Positions 6,596-11,994 of a stretch of 11,994 nucleotides of DNA are shown here, piece by piece. The DNA lies in NCBI GenBank assembly GCA_046047235.1, contig JBJOII010000152.1:1-11994 (forward strand). Direction: 5' to 3'. Within the stretch, counting starts at the first letter, position 1. Each line of letters starts with the position of its first letter. The notes beneath the pieces were generated by a model. It had not been told where the DNA came from, made no database searches, and worked only from the letters and a program-made list of their open reading frames with translations. The position numbers were made by a program, and so were the translations under genes. The stretch is from JBMTVN01 sp046047235. Lineage in GTDB: Bacteria; Verrucomicrobiota; Verrucomicrobiia; Limisphaerales; JAHDYP01.

Positions 6596-7450
6596 ATGAG
6601 CAGGCCCGTCCGCATCATCCTGATAATACTCCTGGCGGTTTCTACTGCCTTGTTCGGGTATCAGTTCAAGAGCCGATACGATCGTGCCTCAGCGAACCAA
6701 ACCACGGTGGCGGACTCGGATCTCGCAAACCCAAACGCCAACCTCACACCGGACGACACCGAGGAAGCCACCCCAAAACAGAACGAATCGCTCGGGGTCT
6801 GGATCGGAGGCCTCGTCGTCTCGATCTTGGGCCTCGCTGGACTCGCCGCACTGGAGGTAGGACATTACTTTGGAACCCGCGCCAGCCGCGCCTACTTCGA
6901 CGAGACCCAAACCGGCCCCGCTGACCCTGATTACGAAGCCGCCGAAGACGCGTGTAATCGAGGTGATTTCGTCGAAGCCATCGAACTACTTCGAGAATAC
7001 TTCAAAGCCAACCCGACCAAGGTCCACGCTGCGATTCGTATCGCCGAGATCTACGAGAAAGAACTCCATACCCCGCTCGCCGCCGCCCTCGAATACGAAC
7101 AGGTCCTCACCCATAAAATCCCCCGCGAACGCTGGGGCTGGCTCGCCATCCATCTCTGCAACCTCTATTCAGGCCCGCTCCACCAATCCCAAAAAGCCAT
7201 CGACCTCCTCCTCCGGATCGAATCCGAATACCACGATACCAAAGCCGGGAAGAAAGCCCGCGCCCGACTCGAGCAACTTGTCGACGAAGGTATCATCCCC
7301 CCCTTGCCAGAGCATAAAGCCGAAGAATCTGATTCCGCGGAGGAAACGGAAACCGAACAAGACCGGGAACCGGAAGCAGAAACCTCCGAGCCAGCCCTAC
7401 CAGAACCGCCGCCCCAACACCTGCCCCCCGGTTTCCGTCCCCGCAGCTAA
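6596..7450 (+). CDS. Two-helix membrane protein with TPR-like soluble domain, function unknown
   Basis: From ATG 6596 the product is 284 residues. An in-frame TTG at 6551 would add 15 polar residues before the first helix and is less likely. Layout: a short N-terminus followed by hydrophobic helix 1 (about 6-23), an Asn/Asp/Thr-rich loop (24-65), and helix 2 (about 66-90). Next is a helical region (about 112-215) with TPR-like pairs such as AEDACNRGDFVEAIELLREYF and LEYEQVL. The tail is acidic and Pro-rich (241-284). The small loop between the helices, ending in a large C-terminal domain, suggests a membrane-anchored scaffold. Such tetratricopeptide-type proteins commonly act in complex assembly, but no partner is indicated. 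It ends 49 bp before dapL and may share its transcript. Its C-over-G skew is weaker than in neighbours. I do not recognise a named family. Confidence 0.8.
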   Translation: MSRPVRIILIILLAVSTALFGYQFKSRYDRASANQTTVADSDLANPNANLTPDDTEEATPKQNESLGVWIGGLVVSILGLAGLAALEVGHYFGTRASRAYFDETQTGPADPDYEAAEDACNRGDFVEAIELLREYFKANPTKVHAAIRIAEIYEKELHTPLAAALEYEQVLTHKIPRERWGWLAIHLCNLYSGPLHQSQKAIDLLLRIESEYHDTKAGKKARARLEQLVDEGIIPPLPEHKAEESDSAEETETEQDREPEAETSEPALPEPPPQHLPPGFRPRS

Positions 7451-7458
7451 AAGCCCAT

Positions 7459-7481
7459 GGTCACTGCAACAATCAGTGACC
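7459..7481. promoter_or_regulatory. Perfect 7-bp dyad upstream of dapL
   Basis: GGTCACT (7459-7465) and AGTGACC (7475-7481) are perfect inverted repeats with a 9-bp spacer, inside the 49-bp gap and 18 bp before the dapL ATG. The centre-to-centre distance of 16 bp fits binding by a dimeric regulator; alternatively the transcript can form a hairpin just ahead of the start codon. There is no T-tract behind it, so it is not an intrinsic terminator. The regulator is unknown. Confidence 0.45.
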
Positions 7482-7499
7482 TATTACCCAATTCTCTTT

Positions 7500-8738
7500 A
7501 TGGCACAAATCAACGATAACTACCTGAAACTCAAAGCCGGCTACCTCTTCCCCGAAATCGCCCGGCGCGTCAAAGCATTCACCGAAACCAACCCCAACGC
7601 CGCCAGTGAACTCATCCGCTGCGGGATCGGCGACGTCACAGAACCCCTGCCCCAAGCCACCGTCAACGCGCTGCATAAAGCTACCGACGAAATGGGCCAG
7701 CGCGCCTCCTTCCGTGGCTATGGCCCCGAACAAGGTTACGAGTTCCTCCGCACAGCCATCGCCCAAAACGATTACCGTAACCACGGCATGCAGATCGCCG
7801 ATGACGAAATCTTCGTGTCCGACGGCTCCAAATGCGACGCCGGCAATATCCTCGATATCTTCGGTCACTCCAACCGAATCGCGGTCATGGACCCCGTCTA
7901 CCCCGTCTACGTGGATACCAACGTCATGGCCGGACACACCGGCCCCGCCGATAACTCAGGCACCTACGCCGGACTGGTCTACCTCCCCTGCACCGCCAAA
8001 AACGGCTTCGTCCCAGCCATCCCCACCGAACCCGTCGACCTCATCTACCTCTGCTACCCCAATAACCCCACCGGCACCACCGCGACCCGCGAACAACTGG
8101 CTGCCTGGGTCGATTATGCCCGCAAACACCGCGCCATCATCCTCTACGACGCAGCCTACGAAGCCTATATCACCGAACCCGATGTCCCCCACTCCATCTT
8201 TGAAATCGACGGAGCACGCGAATGCGCCATCGAATTCCGTAGCTTCTCCAAAAATGGCGGATTCACCGGAACCCGCTGCGCCTTCACAGTTGTCCCTAAA
8301 GATCTCATGGCCGATAAACCCGATGGCACCCGCACTCCCCTCCACCCGCTCTGGGCACGGCGCATGACCACCAAATTCAACGGCGTCAGCTATATCGTCC
8401 AACGCGCCGCCGAATCCCTCTACTCCCCCGAAGGGCAGACCCAAGTCAAAGAACTCGTCGAGTTCTACCTCGGTAATGCCTCCATCCTCCGCGAAAGCCT
8501 CACCTCCGCCGGCCTCAGTGTCCACGGTGGCATCAATGCCCCCTATATCTGGGTCGAACTCCCCCAAGGCATCACCAGCTGGCAGGCCTTCGACCACGTC
8601 CTCAATAAAGCCCACGTCGTCATCACCCCAGGTAGCGGCTTCGGCCGCATGGGCGAAGGCTTCATCCGAATCTCCGCCTTCAACTCCCGCGAAAATGTCC
8701 AGAAGGTCGCGGACCGACTCAAAAACCTGGCCTGGTAG
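7500..8738 (+). CDS. dapL: LL-diaminopimelate aminotransferase
   Basis: DapL converts tetrahydrodipicolinate directly to LL-diaminopimelate with glutamate as amino donor. It is the short route to lysine and peptidoglycan precursors, known from plants, Chlamydiae and related bacteria. The 412-residue length matches the family (about 410). It starts MAQINDNYLKLKAGYLFPEI, typical for DapL. PLP-binding landmarks are GYGPEQGYEFLR (74-84), CYPNNPTG (185-192), YDAAYEAY (216-223), the Schiff-base lysine in SFSKNGGFTGTR (K251), and the carboxylate-binding Arg in FIRISAF (R390). The frame is open far upstream in another gene's region, but ATG 7500 is clearly the start. No Shine-Dalgarno site is evident. 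Base skew is weaker here than in most of the window, consistent with a well-conserved gene. No other lysine gene is nearby. Confidence 0.96.
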   Translation: MAQINDNYLKLKAGYLFPEIARRVKAFTETNPNAASELIRCGIGDVTEPLPQATVNALHKATDEMGQRASFRGYGPEQGYEFLRTAIAQNDYRNHGMQIADDEIFVSDGSKCDAGNILDIFGHSNRIAVMDPVYPVYVDTNVMAGHTGPADNSGTYAGLVYLPCTAKNGFVPAIPTEPVDLIYLCYPNNPTGTTATREQLAAWVDYARKHRAIILYDAAYEAYITEPDVPHSIFEIDGARECAIEFRSFSKNGGFTGTRCAFTVVPKDLMADKPDGTRTPLHPLWARRMTTKFNGVSYIVQRAAESLYSPEGQTQVKELVEFYLGNASILRESLTSAGLSVHGGINAPYIWVELPQGITSWQAFDHVLNKAHVVITPGSGFGRMGEGFIRISAFNSRENVQKVADRLKNLAW

Positions 8739-8751
8739 AACCTCCCTACCA
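8733..8751 (+). other. Hairpin spanning the dapL stop codon
   Basis: TGGTAG (8733-8738, including the stop TAG) pairs perfectly with CTACCA (8746-8751) over a 7-nt loop. No T-run follows, so an intrinsic terminator is not supported; it may be chance or a weak 3' structure. The rest of the gap to 8932 shows no gene. Confidence 0.25.
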
Positions 8752-8932
8752 TCACCTCTCCAATCTCCACACTCCTGAAAACTGCCACCAGCACAGCCGG
8801 TTGCAGCGTGAGCTCCACCCTACCCTGATAACGCTAAGTTCCTCCAAACCCCCTAACACTTCACCGAAAACTGAAACAAAATCCCCACCCCATGTGTGCT
8901 TCCTCCAGACAGAAGATAACCGAGGAAACACC

Positions 8933-9205
8933 ATGCCAGTGCTCAGCAAGTTCAATGGAATCGTCATACGGATGCTGTTCGACCGCACTTTCGGAACCCG
9001 ACTCCACGCCTTCTACGGAAATACCGAACTCGTCATCGGCCTCAACCCCGTCCGCGTGATCCAGGGCGACGTCCCCCCCTGGGTACAAGCCCAAGCCCTC
9101 CAATGGGCTCGGCAATATGAAGCCCGCGCCAAAGCCGAAGGCTTCCTCCTCGTCCAACCCACGGTCCGAAGCAAAACCGCGCGCCCAACCCCCTGCACCT
9201 TCTGA
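8933..9205 (+). CDS. DUF4160-like small protein (90 aa)
   Basis: ATG 8933 is chosen because GAGGAA (8922-8927) lies just upstream at proper spacing and because MPVLSKFNGIVIRM is the typical N-terminus of DUF4160 proteins (start, 'FxGIxIRMxF'). The second landmark is LHAFYGN (24-30), matching the family's HFHAxYG. A short alpha-helical end with the common 'QALQWARQYEA' pattern follows. The family's biochemical role is not established. Its genes often sit next to a DUF2442 gene, and such pairs have been suspected of being toxin-antitoxin-like. No DUF2442 gene is seen here, so this copy looks solitary. The last 15 residues (VRSKTARPTPCTF region) are low-complexity and not family-like. Moderate confidence in the family. 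Confidence 0.68.
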   Translation: MPVLSKFNGIVIRMLFDRTFGTRLHAFYGNTELVIGLNPVRVIQGDVPPWVQAQALQWARQYEARAKAEGFLLVQPTVRSKTARPTPCTF

Positions 9206-9236
9206 CCTCCGCCCAAACCCCAAACACCACAACGCC

Positions 9237-9368
9237 ATGAATACTCAACCCCTCTCTCTCTCCTCCGTCACTCTGGATGACCGTGTCGACTCCGCCGTCA
9301 TGATCCTGCTCTTCGCCTGCGCGATCACCAGTATCCCCGCCAGTATCCTCCATGTGTGGCTCTGGTAA
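9237..9368 (+). CDS. Possible 43-residue single-helix membrane peptide
   Basis: ATG 9237 opens a 43-codon frame. The first 20 residues are polar, followed by one hydrophobic helix (about 19-41, AVMILLFACAITSIPASI) ending HVWLW. The composition is sensible for a small inner-membrane protein, and it lies 31 bp after the DUF4160 gene on the same strand. No Shine-Dalgarno site is seen and I know no family, so it may be a chance frame. Confidence 0.35.
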   Translation: MNTQPLSLSSVTLDDRVDSAVMILLFACAITSIPASILHVWLW

Positions 9369-9480
9369 CCCCCACCAAAGCTGTCAGGTAATCACCCCTC
9401 ACGACCACAGAAAATACCCGCACACAAGCATCATCCATCACCCATCTTTCTGATCCGCATAAGGCCGCTAGGCTGTTTGC
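9369..9480 (+). promoter_or_regulatory. Sigma-factor upstream region with TAGGCT close to the ATG
   Basis: There is no gene in these 112 bp. TAGGCT (9469-9474) matches a TANNNT -10 pattern and ends 6 bp before ATG 9481. Transcription would then begin at or next to the start codon, a leaderless arrangement. No Shine-Dalgarno sequence is present, which fits. No good -35 box is visible, so the call is tentative. Confidence 0.3.
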
Positions 9481-10224
9481 ATGATCAAAGAACTCTCCGA
9501 ACCCAACGCCACCACACCCGCCTCCACCAACTACAGCAGCCTCAAGCTCTACCTCCACGAAATTAAACCCTGGTCGCGCCCCACCCCAGCCGAAGAAAAA
9601 AGACTCCTCGCCAGCTACCACCATGGAAACGACCAGGCCCGCAATACTCTCATCCTCTCCCACCTCAAATGGGTCGTCGCCATAGCCCAAACCTTCAAAT
9701 CCCACTCAACGCACCTCCTCGAACTCATCGCCGAGGGAAATCTCGCCCTGATCCATTCCATCGAAAGCTTCCAAGCCAAAAGCAACGCCCGCCTCGCCAC
9801 CTATGCCTACCCCAGGGTCCGCGGCGCCATGATCCAAGCTATCCACCGCATCAATCGCATCGTCCGCGTTCCCGACTACCAACTCCGAAAACACCGCTCC
9901 AGCCAAACCTGCCTCACCCACCCGCAACCCGCAGAAAACGAAACCCTCCAAAATATCATCGAAGATCAACGCGCCCCACTACCCATCGACTCCCTCCCAA
10001 TCCAACCCGCCAATTCATCCCCAAACCACACCCCCCCGGAACTCGACTACTACCTGCACCAACTCACCCCTCAGGAACAACGCCTCCTCCACCTCCGCTA
10101 CGGCCTCCAAGGCCATAAACCCCACACTCTCGCCGCCATCGGTAAAATGTCCGGCATCACCCACGAAGCCGTCAGACAAAAACTCGCCAAAACTCTCCAG
10201 CAACTGCGGGAACTTCCTCGATAA
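9481..10224 (+). CDS. RNA polymerase sigma-70 family factor without recognisable region 3
   Basis: This sigma factor directs RNA polymerase to a set of promoters. Domains in the 247-residue product: region 1.2-like LKLYLHEI through EEKRLLASYHHGND (21-51), and region 2 (54-133). Region 2 contains LIAEGNLALIHSIESF (core binding) and ATYAYPRVRGAMIQAI followed by RINRIVRVPDY (-10 melting and recognition). Region 4 (190-243) has LTPQEQRLLHLRYGL and a helix-turn-helix in AAIGKMSGITHEAVRQKLAKTL. The linker of about 55 residues (135-189) is Pro/Asn/Gln-rich and shows no region 3, and no region 1.1 is present. The presence of region 1.2 and its length separate it from ECF sigma factors, and it looks like an RpoD-derived group 3/4-like alternative factor. 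No anti-sigma gene is adjacent. It converges with the LarA-family gene, with only 17 bp between stops and no terminator visible there. Confidence 0.88.
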   Translation: MIKELSEPNATTPASTNYSSLKLYLHEIKPWSRPTPAEEKRLLASYHHGNDQARNTLILSHLKWVVAIAQTFKSHSTHLLELIAEGNLALIHSIESFQAKSNARLATYAYPRVRGAMIQAIHRINRIVRVPDYQLRKHRSSQTCLTHPQPAENETLQNIIEDQRAPLPIDSLPIQPANSSPNHTPPELDYYLHQLTPQEQRLLHLRYGLQGHKPHTLAAIGKMSGITHEAVRQKLAKTLQQLRELPR

Positions 10225-10241
10225 CCACCGCCTTAACCCCA

Positions 10242-11552
10242 CTAACAAACCGCCCACTCCGGTGCCCGCCTCAACTGATACAACATCTCCCCCGCCTTCG
10301 GCACGTGTAACACCCCCTCATCCTCCCGCCCCGCAAACGACAACGGATCAATCGTCGCCGGATCCCGATACCCCAAATTCAACCGACGACACCGCTCCTC
10401 CGAAATACCCGTAGCCAAAATCACCCGCGCCCGCGCCCGCTCCACCCCGCCCTCATACGTCCCCAACCCATGCACATGTACACTGTGCGCCAATACCCCC
10501 CACGGATATCCCTTAAACCGTTCCCATTGCTTCACAAAATAATCCCGACAATGATACCCCACCTCGTCTAACCACCGCCCATGCGTCACAGACACCTCGC
10601 TAATGTGCGGCGCGTAAATAATCAGCTCCCCACCGTCCGCCAACACCGGCTCCAACTTGTACATGCACTTCCCGCCCGTCCATAACTCGTCATACATCTC
10701 AGGCGCACACGACAAAATCGTATGATAGGAACGATCCTTCACCGTAATGTGCAATCGACGCGATACCTCCACCGCTCCCTCCCAAGCCTCCTCCACCCCA
10801 CCCCCAAAAAAACCACCCAAACCACGACCTGGATCCACTACCATCGATAGCCCCACCTTCTCCACCCCCACCATCGAAGCGGCACGGTCAATCACCCGCC
10901 TCACCGGCGTCCACTGATTCCCAATAATTCTCGGCGTCGTCACCACCGCCCCAAGCCAATGAAAGAAATTCAAGACCTCCGGACCAGATACCCCGGGAAA
11001 TAAATACTTGTTCCCACCTGAAAAACCCACCACCTCATGCGGAAATACCGGCCCCAGTAACACCACAAGATCATACTCGAAAACCCGACGGTTCACCTCT
11101 ACTACCACATCCTGCGAAAACAAACCCCCACTCAACTCCTCAATCTCCCCCGCAGAAATCTCCCCCACTCGACGCAACTCCCGCGCATCATCCCACGCAT
11201 GGTTGAAAAAACCCACACCCGCATACCTGCCCCGCCGATCCTCCATCGAAATCTCCAACCGACGACAAATCGCCTCCTCGCTCATCGGTTGGTGAGTCCC
11301 CAATGCCACCAAAATATCCAACCCACCCACACAAGCCGCCAGTTGCTCATGAATCAGCTTGAACACCATCCCCACCGGTGCCGTCCGCGTCGCATCCGGA
11401 ATCACCAGCAAAACCTTCCTCCCCGCTAACCCACCCGCCGGCAACGCACGCGAAATCACTCCCGCCACCTCGCGCTCCGATACCACCCCACCCCCAGCCG
11501 CCACCGCGCTCCACACGCTCTCACTCATAGCAACACGCTCCAATCCCAGCAT
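10242..11552 (-). CDS. LarA-family nickel-pincer hydroxyacid racemase/epimerase
   Basis: LarA enzymes racemise or epimerise 2-hydroxyacids by hydride transfer to a nickel-pincer nucleotide tethered to a lysine. In this 436-residue protein (425-430 is usual) the phosphate-site DATR motif is at 53-56, GTHQPMS at 85-91 (H87, matching H108 of L. plantarum LarA), and PHEVVGFSGGNKYLFPG at 171-187 with H172 and K182. H198 is in FFHWLG. The H172-K182-H198 spacing (10 and 16) equals H174-K184-H200 of LarA, strong support for an active cofactor site. The Arg of the usual GGRK is Asn here, and the C-terminal half differs from true lactate racemases, so the substrate may be another hydroxyacid. ATG 11552 overlaps the stop of the upstream SDR gene (TGATG), indicating translational coupling. 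ATG 11528 (residue 9), with GGAG 9 nt upstream, is an alternative start. No larB, larC or larE is in the window. Confidence 0.87.
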   Translation of the reverse strand: MLGLERVAMSESVWSAVAAGGGVVSEREVAGVISRALPAGGLAGRKVLLVIPDATRTAPVGMVFKLIHEQLAACVGGLDILVALGTHQPMSEEAICRRLEISMEDRRGRYAGVGFFNHAWDDARELRRVGEISAGEIEELSGGLFSQDVVVEVNRRVFEYDLVVLLGPVFPHEVVGFSGGNKYLFPGVSGPEVLNFFHWLGAVVTTPRIIGNQWTPVRRVIDRAASMVGVEKVGLSMVVDPGRGLGGFFGGGVEEAWEGAVEVSRRLHITVKDRSYHTILSCAPEMYDELWTGGKCMYKLEPVLADGGELIIYAPHISEVSVTHGRWLDEVGYHCRDYFVKQWERFKGYPWGVLAHSVHVHGLGTYEGGVERARARVILATGISEERCRRLNLGYRDPATIDPLSFAGREDEGVLHVPKAGEMLYQLRRAPEWAVC

Positions 11553-11994
11553 CAGATAGTCGTCGACAAAAAGCCGCCGTCCACCCGGATGTCTGTCCCC
11601 GTCACAAAACCACTGGCCTTCGAACTCGCCAGAAATACCGCCGCCCCCTGTAACTCCCTCGGCTCACCAAAACGTCCCATCGGCGTGTGCGCAATCGCCT
11701 GCTTCCCCCGCGGCGTCAAAGACCCGTCCTCCTCAAATAAAGCCCGACGATTCTGCTGAGCGGGATAAAAACCCGGCGTAATGCTGTTCACCCGAACCCC
11801 GGCCATCGCCCATTCCCGTGATAAGAACTGCGTCAAACTCAACACCGCCGCCTTCGCCGCCGAATACGCAATCGTCCTGCTCATCGCTATGTGCGCCGCC
11901 ACACTCGCTATGTTGATAATGCTGCCCCGCTTCCGCTCCACCATCCCCGGCCCAAACGCCTGACACGGCAACAACGCCCCCCCCACCAAGTTCC
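11552..11994 (-). CDS. SDR-family oxidoreductase, mannonate/fructuronate reductase-like, N-terminus outside window
   Basis: The gene runs off the right edge, so the Rossmann GxxxGxG region is not seen. The visible 146 or so residues hold the SDR catalytic set: Ser in INIAS, then Tyr and Lys in AYSAAKAA, with the expected S-x12-Y-x3-K spacing. These are followed by RVNSITPGF, the NQNR-like PAQQNRRALF, SLTPRGKQAIAHTPMGRFGEP and the C-terminal VTGTDIRVDGGF. The LTPRG...HTPMGRFG stretch is characteristic of the SDR branch annotated as D-mannonate oxidoreductase (fructuronate reductase), which reduces a keto sugar acid with NAD(P)H. An apparent start inside the window (TTG 11989) is internal; 'NLVGG' is the normal mid-protein sequence. 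Its stop overlaps the LarA-family start by one base, so the two should be made together. Confidence 0.85.
   Translation of the reverse strand, partial: NLVGGALLPCQAFGPGMVERKRGSIINIASVAAHIAMSRTIAYSAAKAAVLSLTQFLSREWAMAGVRVNSITPGFYPAQQNRRALFEEDGSLTPRGKQAIAHTPMGRFGEPRELQGAAVFLASSKASGFVTGTDIRVDGGFLSTTI

Noticed and set aside
6382..6924. 180-codon frame across the terminator gap and membrane protein gene
   Set aside because: Arg/Pro/His-rich, no domain, and mostly overlaps the better-supported frame at 6596-7450.
6870..7499. Upstream in-frame extension of dapL by 210 codons
   Set aside because: It overlaps the membrane/TPR gene in another frame, is Pro/Ser/Thr/Asn-rich noise, and the DapL family begins at ATG 7500.
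10225..10241. Bidirectional terminator between the sigma factor and LarA-family genes
   Set aside because: The 17-bp gap has no inverted repeat or T-run.
1..11994. CRISPR array, transposase, integrase, att sites or phage genes
   Set aside because: No regularly spaced direct repeats, DDE or recombinase motifs, or terminal inverted repeats were found on either strand.

Overview
The window reads as chromosomal DNA of a GC-rich bacterium of the Planctomycetes-Verrucomicrobia group, most likely Verrucomicrobiota. Four things point that way: a PVC-style multi-haem c-type cytochrome domain, a DapL-type lysine pathway enzyme, a decayed Gfo/Idh/MocA N-terminus with the 'APLILPASAIG' Tat-signal style common in that group, and mostly leader-poor starts with few Shine-Dalgarno sites. 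This is inference from protein style; there is no rRNA or other marker. The + strand is strongly C-rich and G-poor for most of the window, whichever strand carries the gene.

Layout: (1) 1-1029, +, C-terminal part of a three-haem cytochrome c protein. (2) 1030-1294, an intergenic stretch with three perfect hairpins. (3) 1295-4245, -, a probable operon panC -> nadB -> small conserved protein. It covers CoA and NAD precursor synthesis, but nadB is broken by a frameshift plus loss of a short catalytic-loop segment. (4) 4246-4735, a gap holding a truncated, decayed Gfo/Idh/MocA oxidoreductase remnant (+) and the terminator of the next gene. (5) 4736-5038, -, a CxxS glutaredoxin. (6) 5155-10224, +, glycerate kinase with a good terminator, a two-helix membrane protein with a TPR-like domain, LL-diaminopimelate aminotransferase (dapL), a DUF4160 protein, a possible 43-residue membrane peptide, and a sigma-70 family factor without a recognisable region 3. 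(7) 10242-11994, -, a two-gene unit of an SDR oxidoreductase (cut by the window edge) overlapping a LarA-type nickel-pincer racemase/epimerase homologue by one base.

Functionally this is mostly housekeeping: NAD, pantothenate, lysine/peptidoglycan precursor, glycerate and redox metabolism. There is no phage, transposon, CRISPR array or defence island. The points most worth a second look are the damaged nadB, the SDR-LarA pair (a possible sugar-acid epimerisation module), the dead Tat-oxidoreductase fragment, the dyad in front of dapL, and the strand-wide base skew that visibly shapes protein composition.
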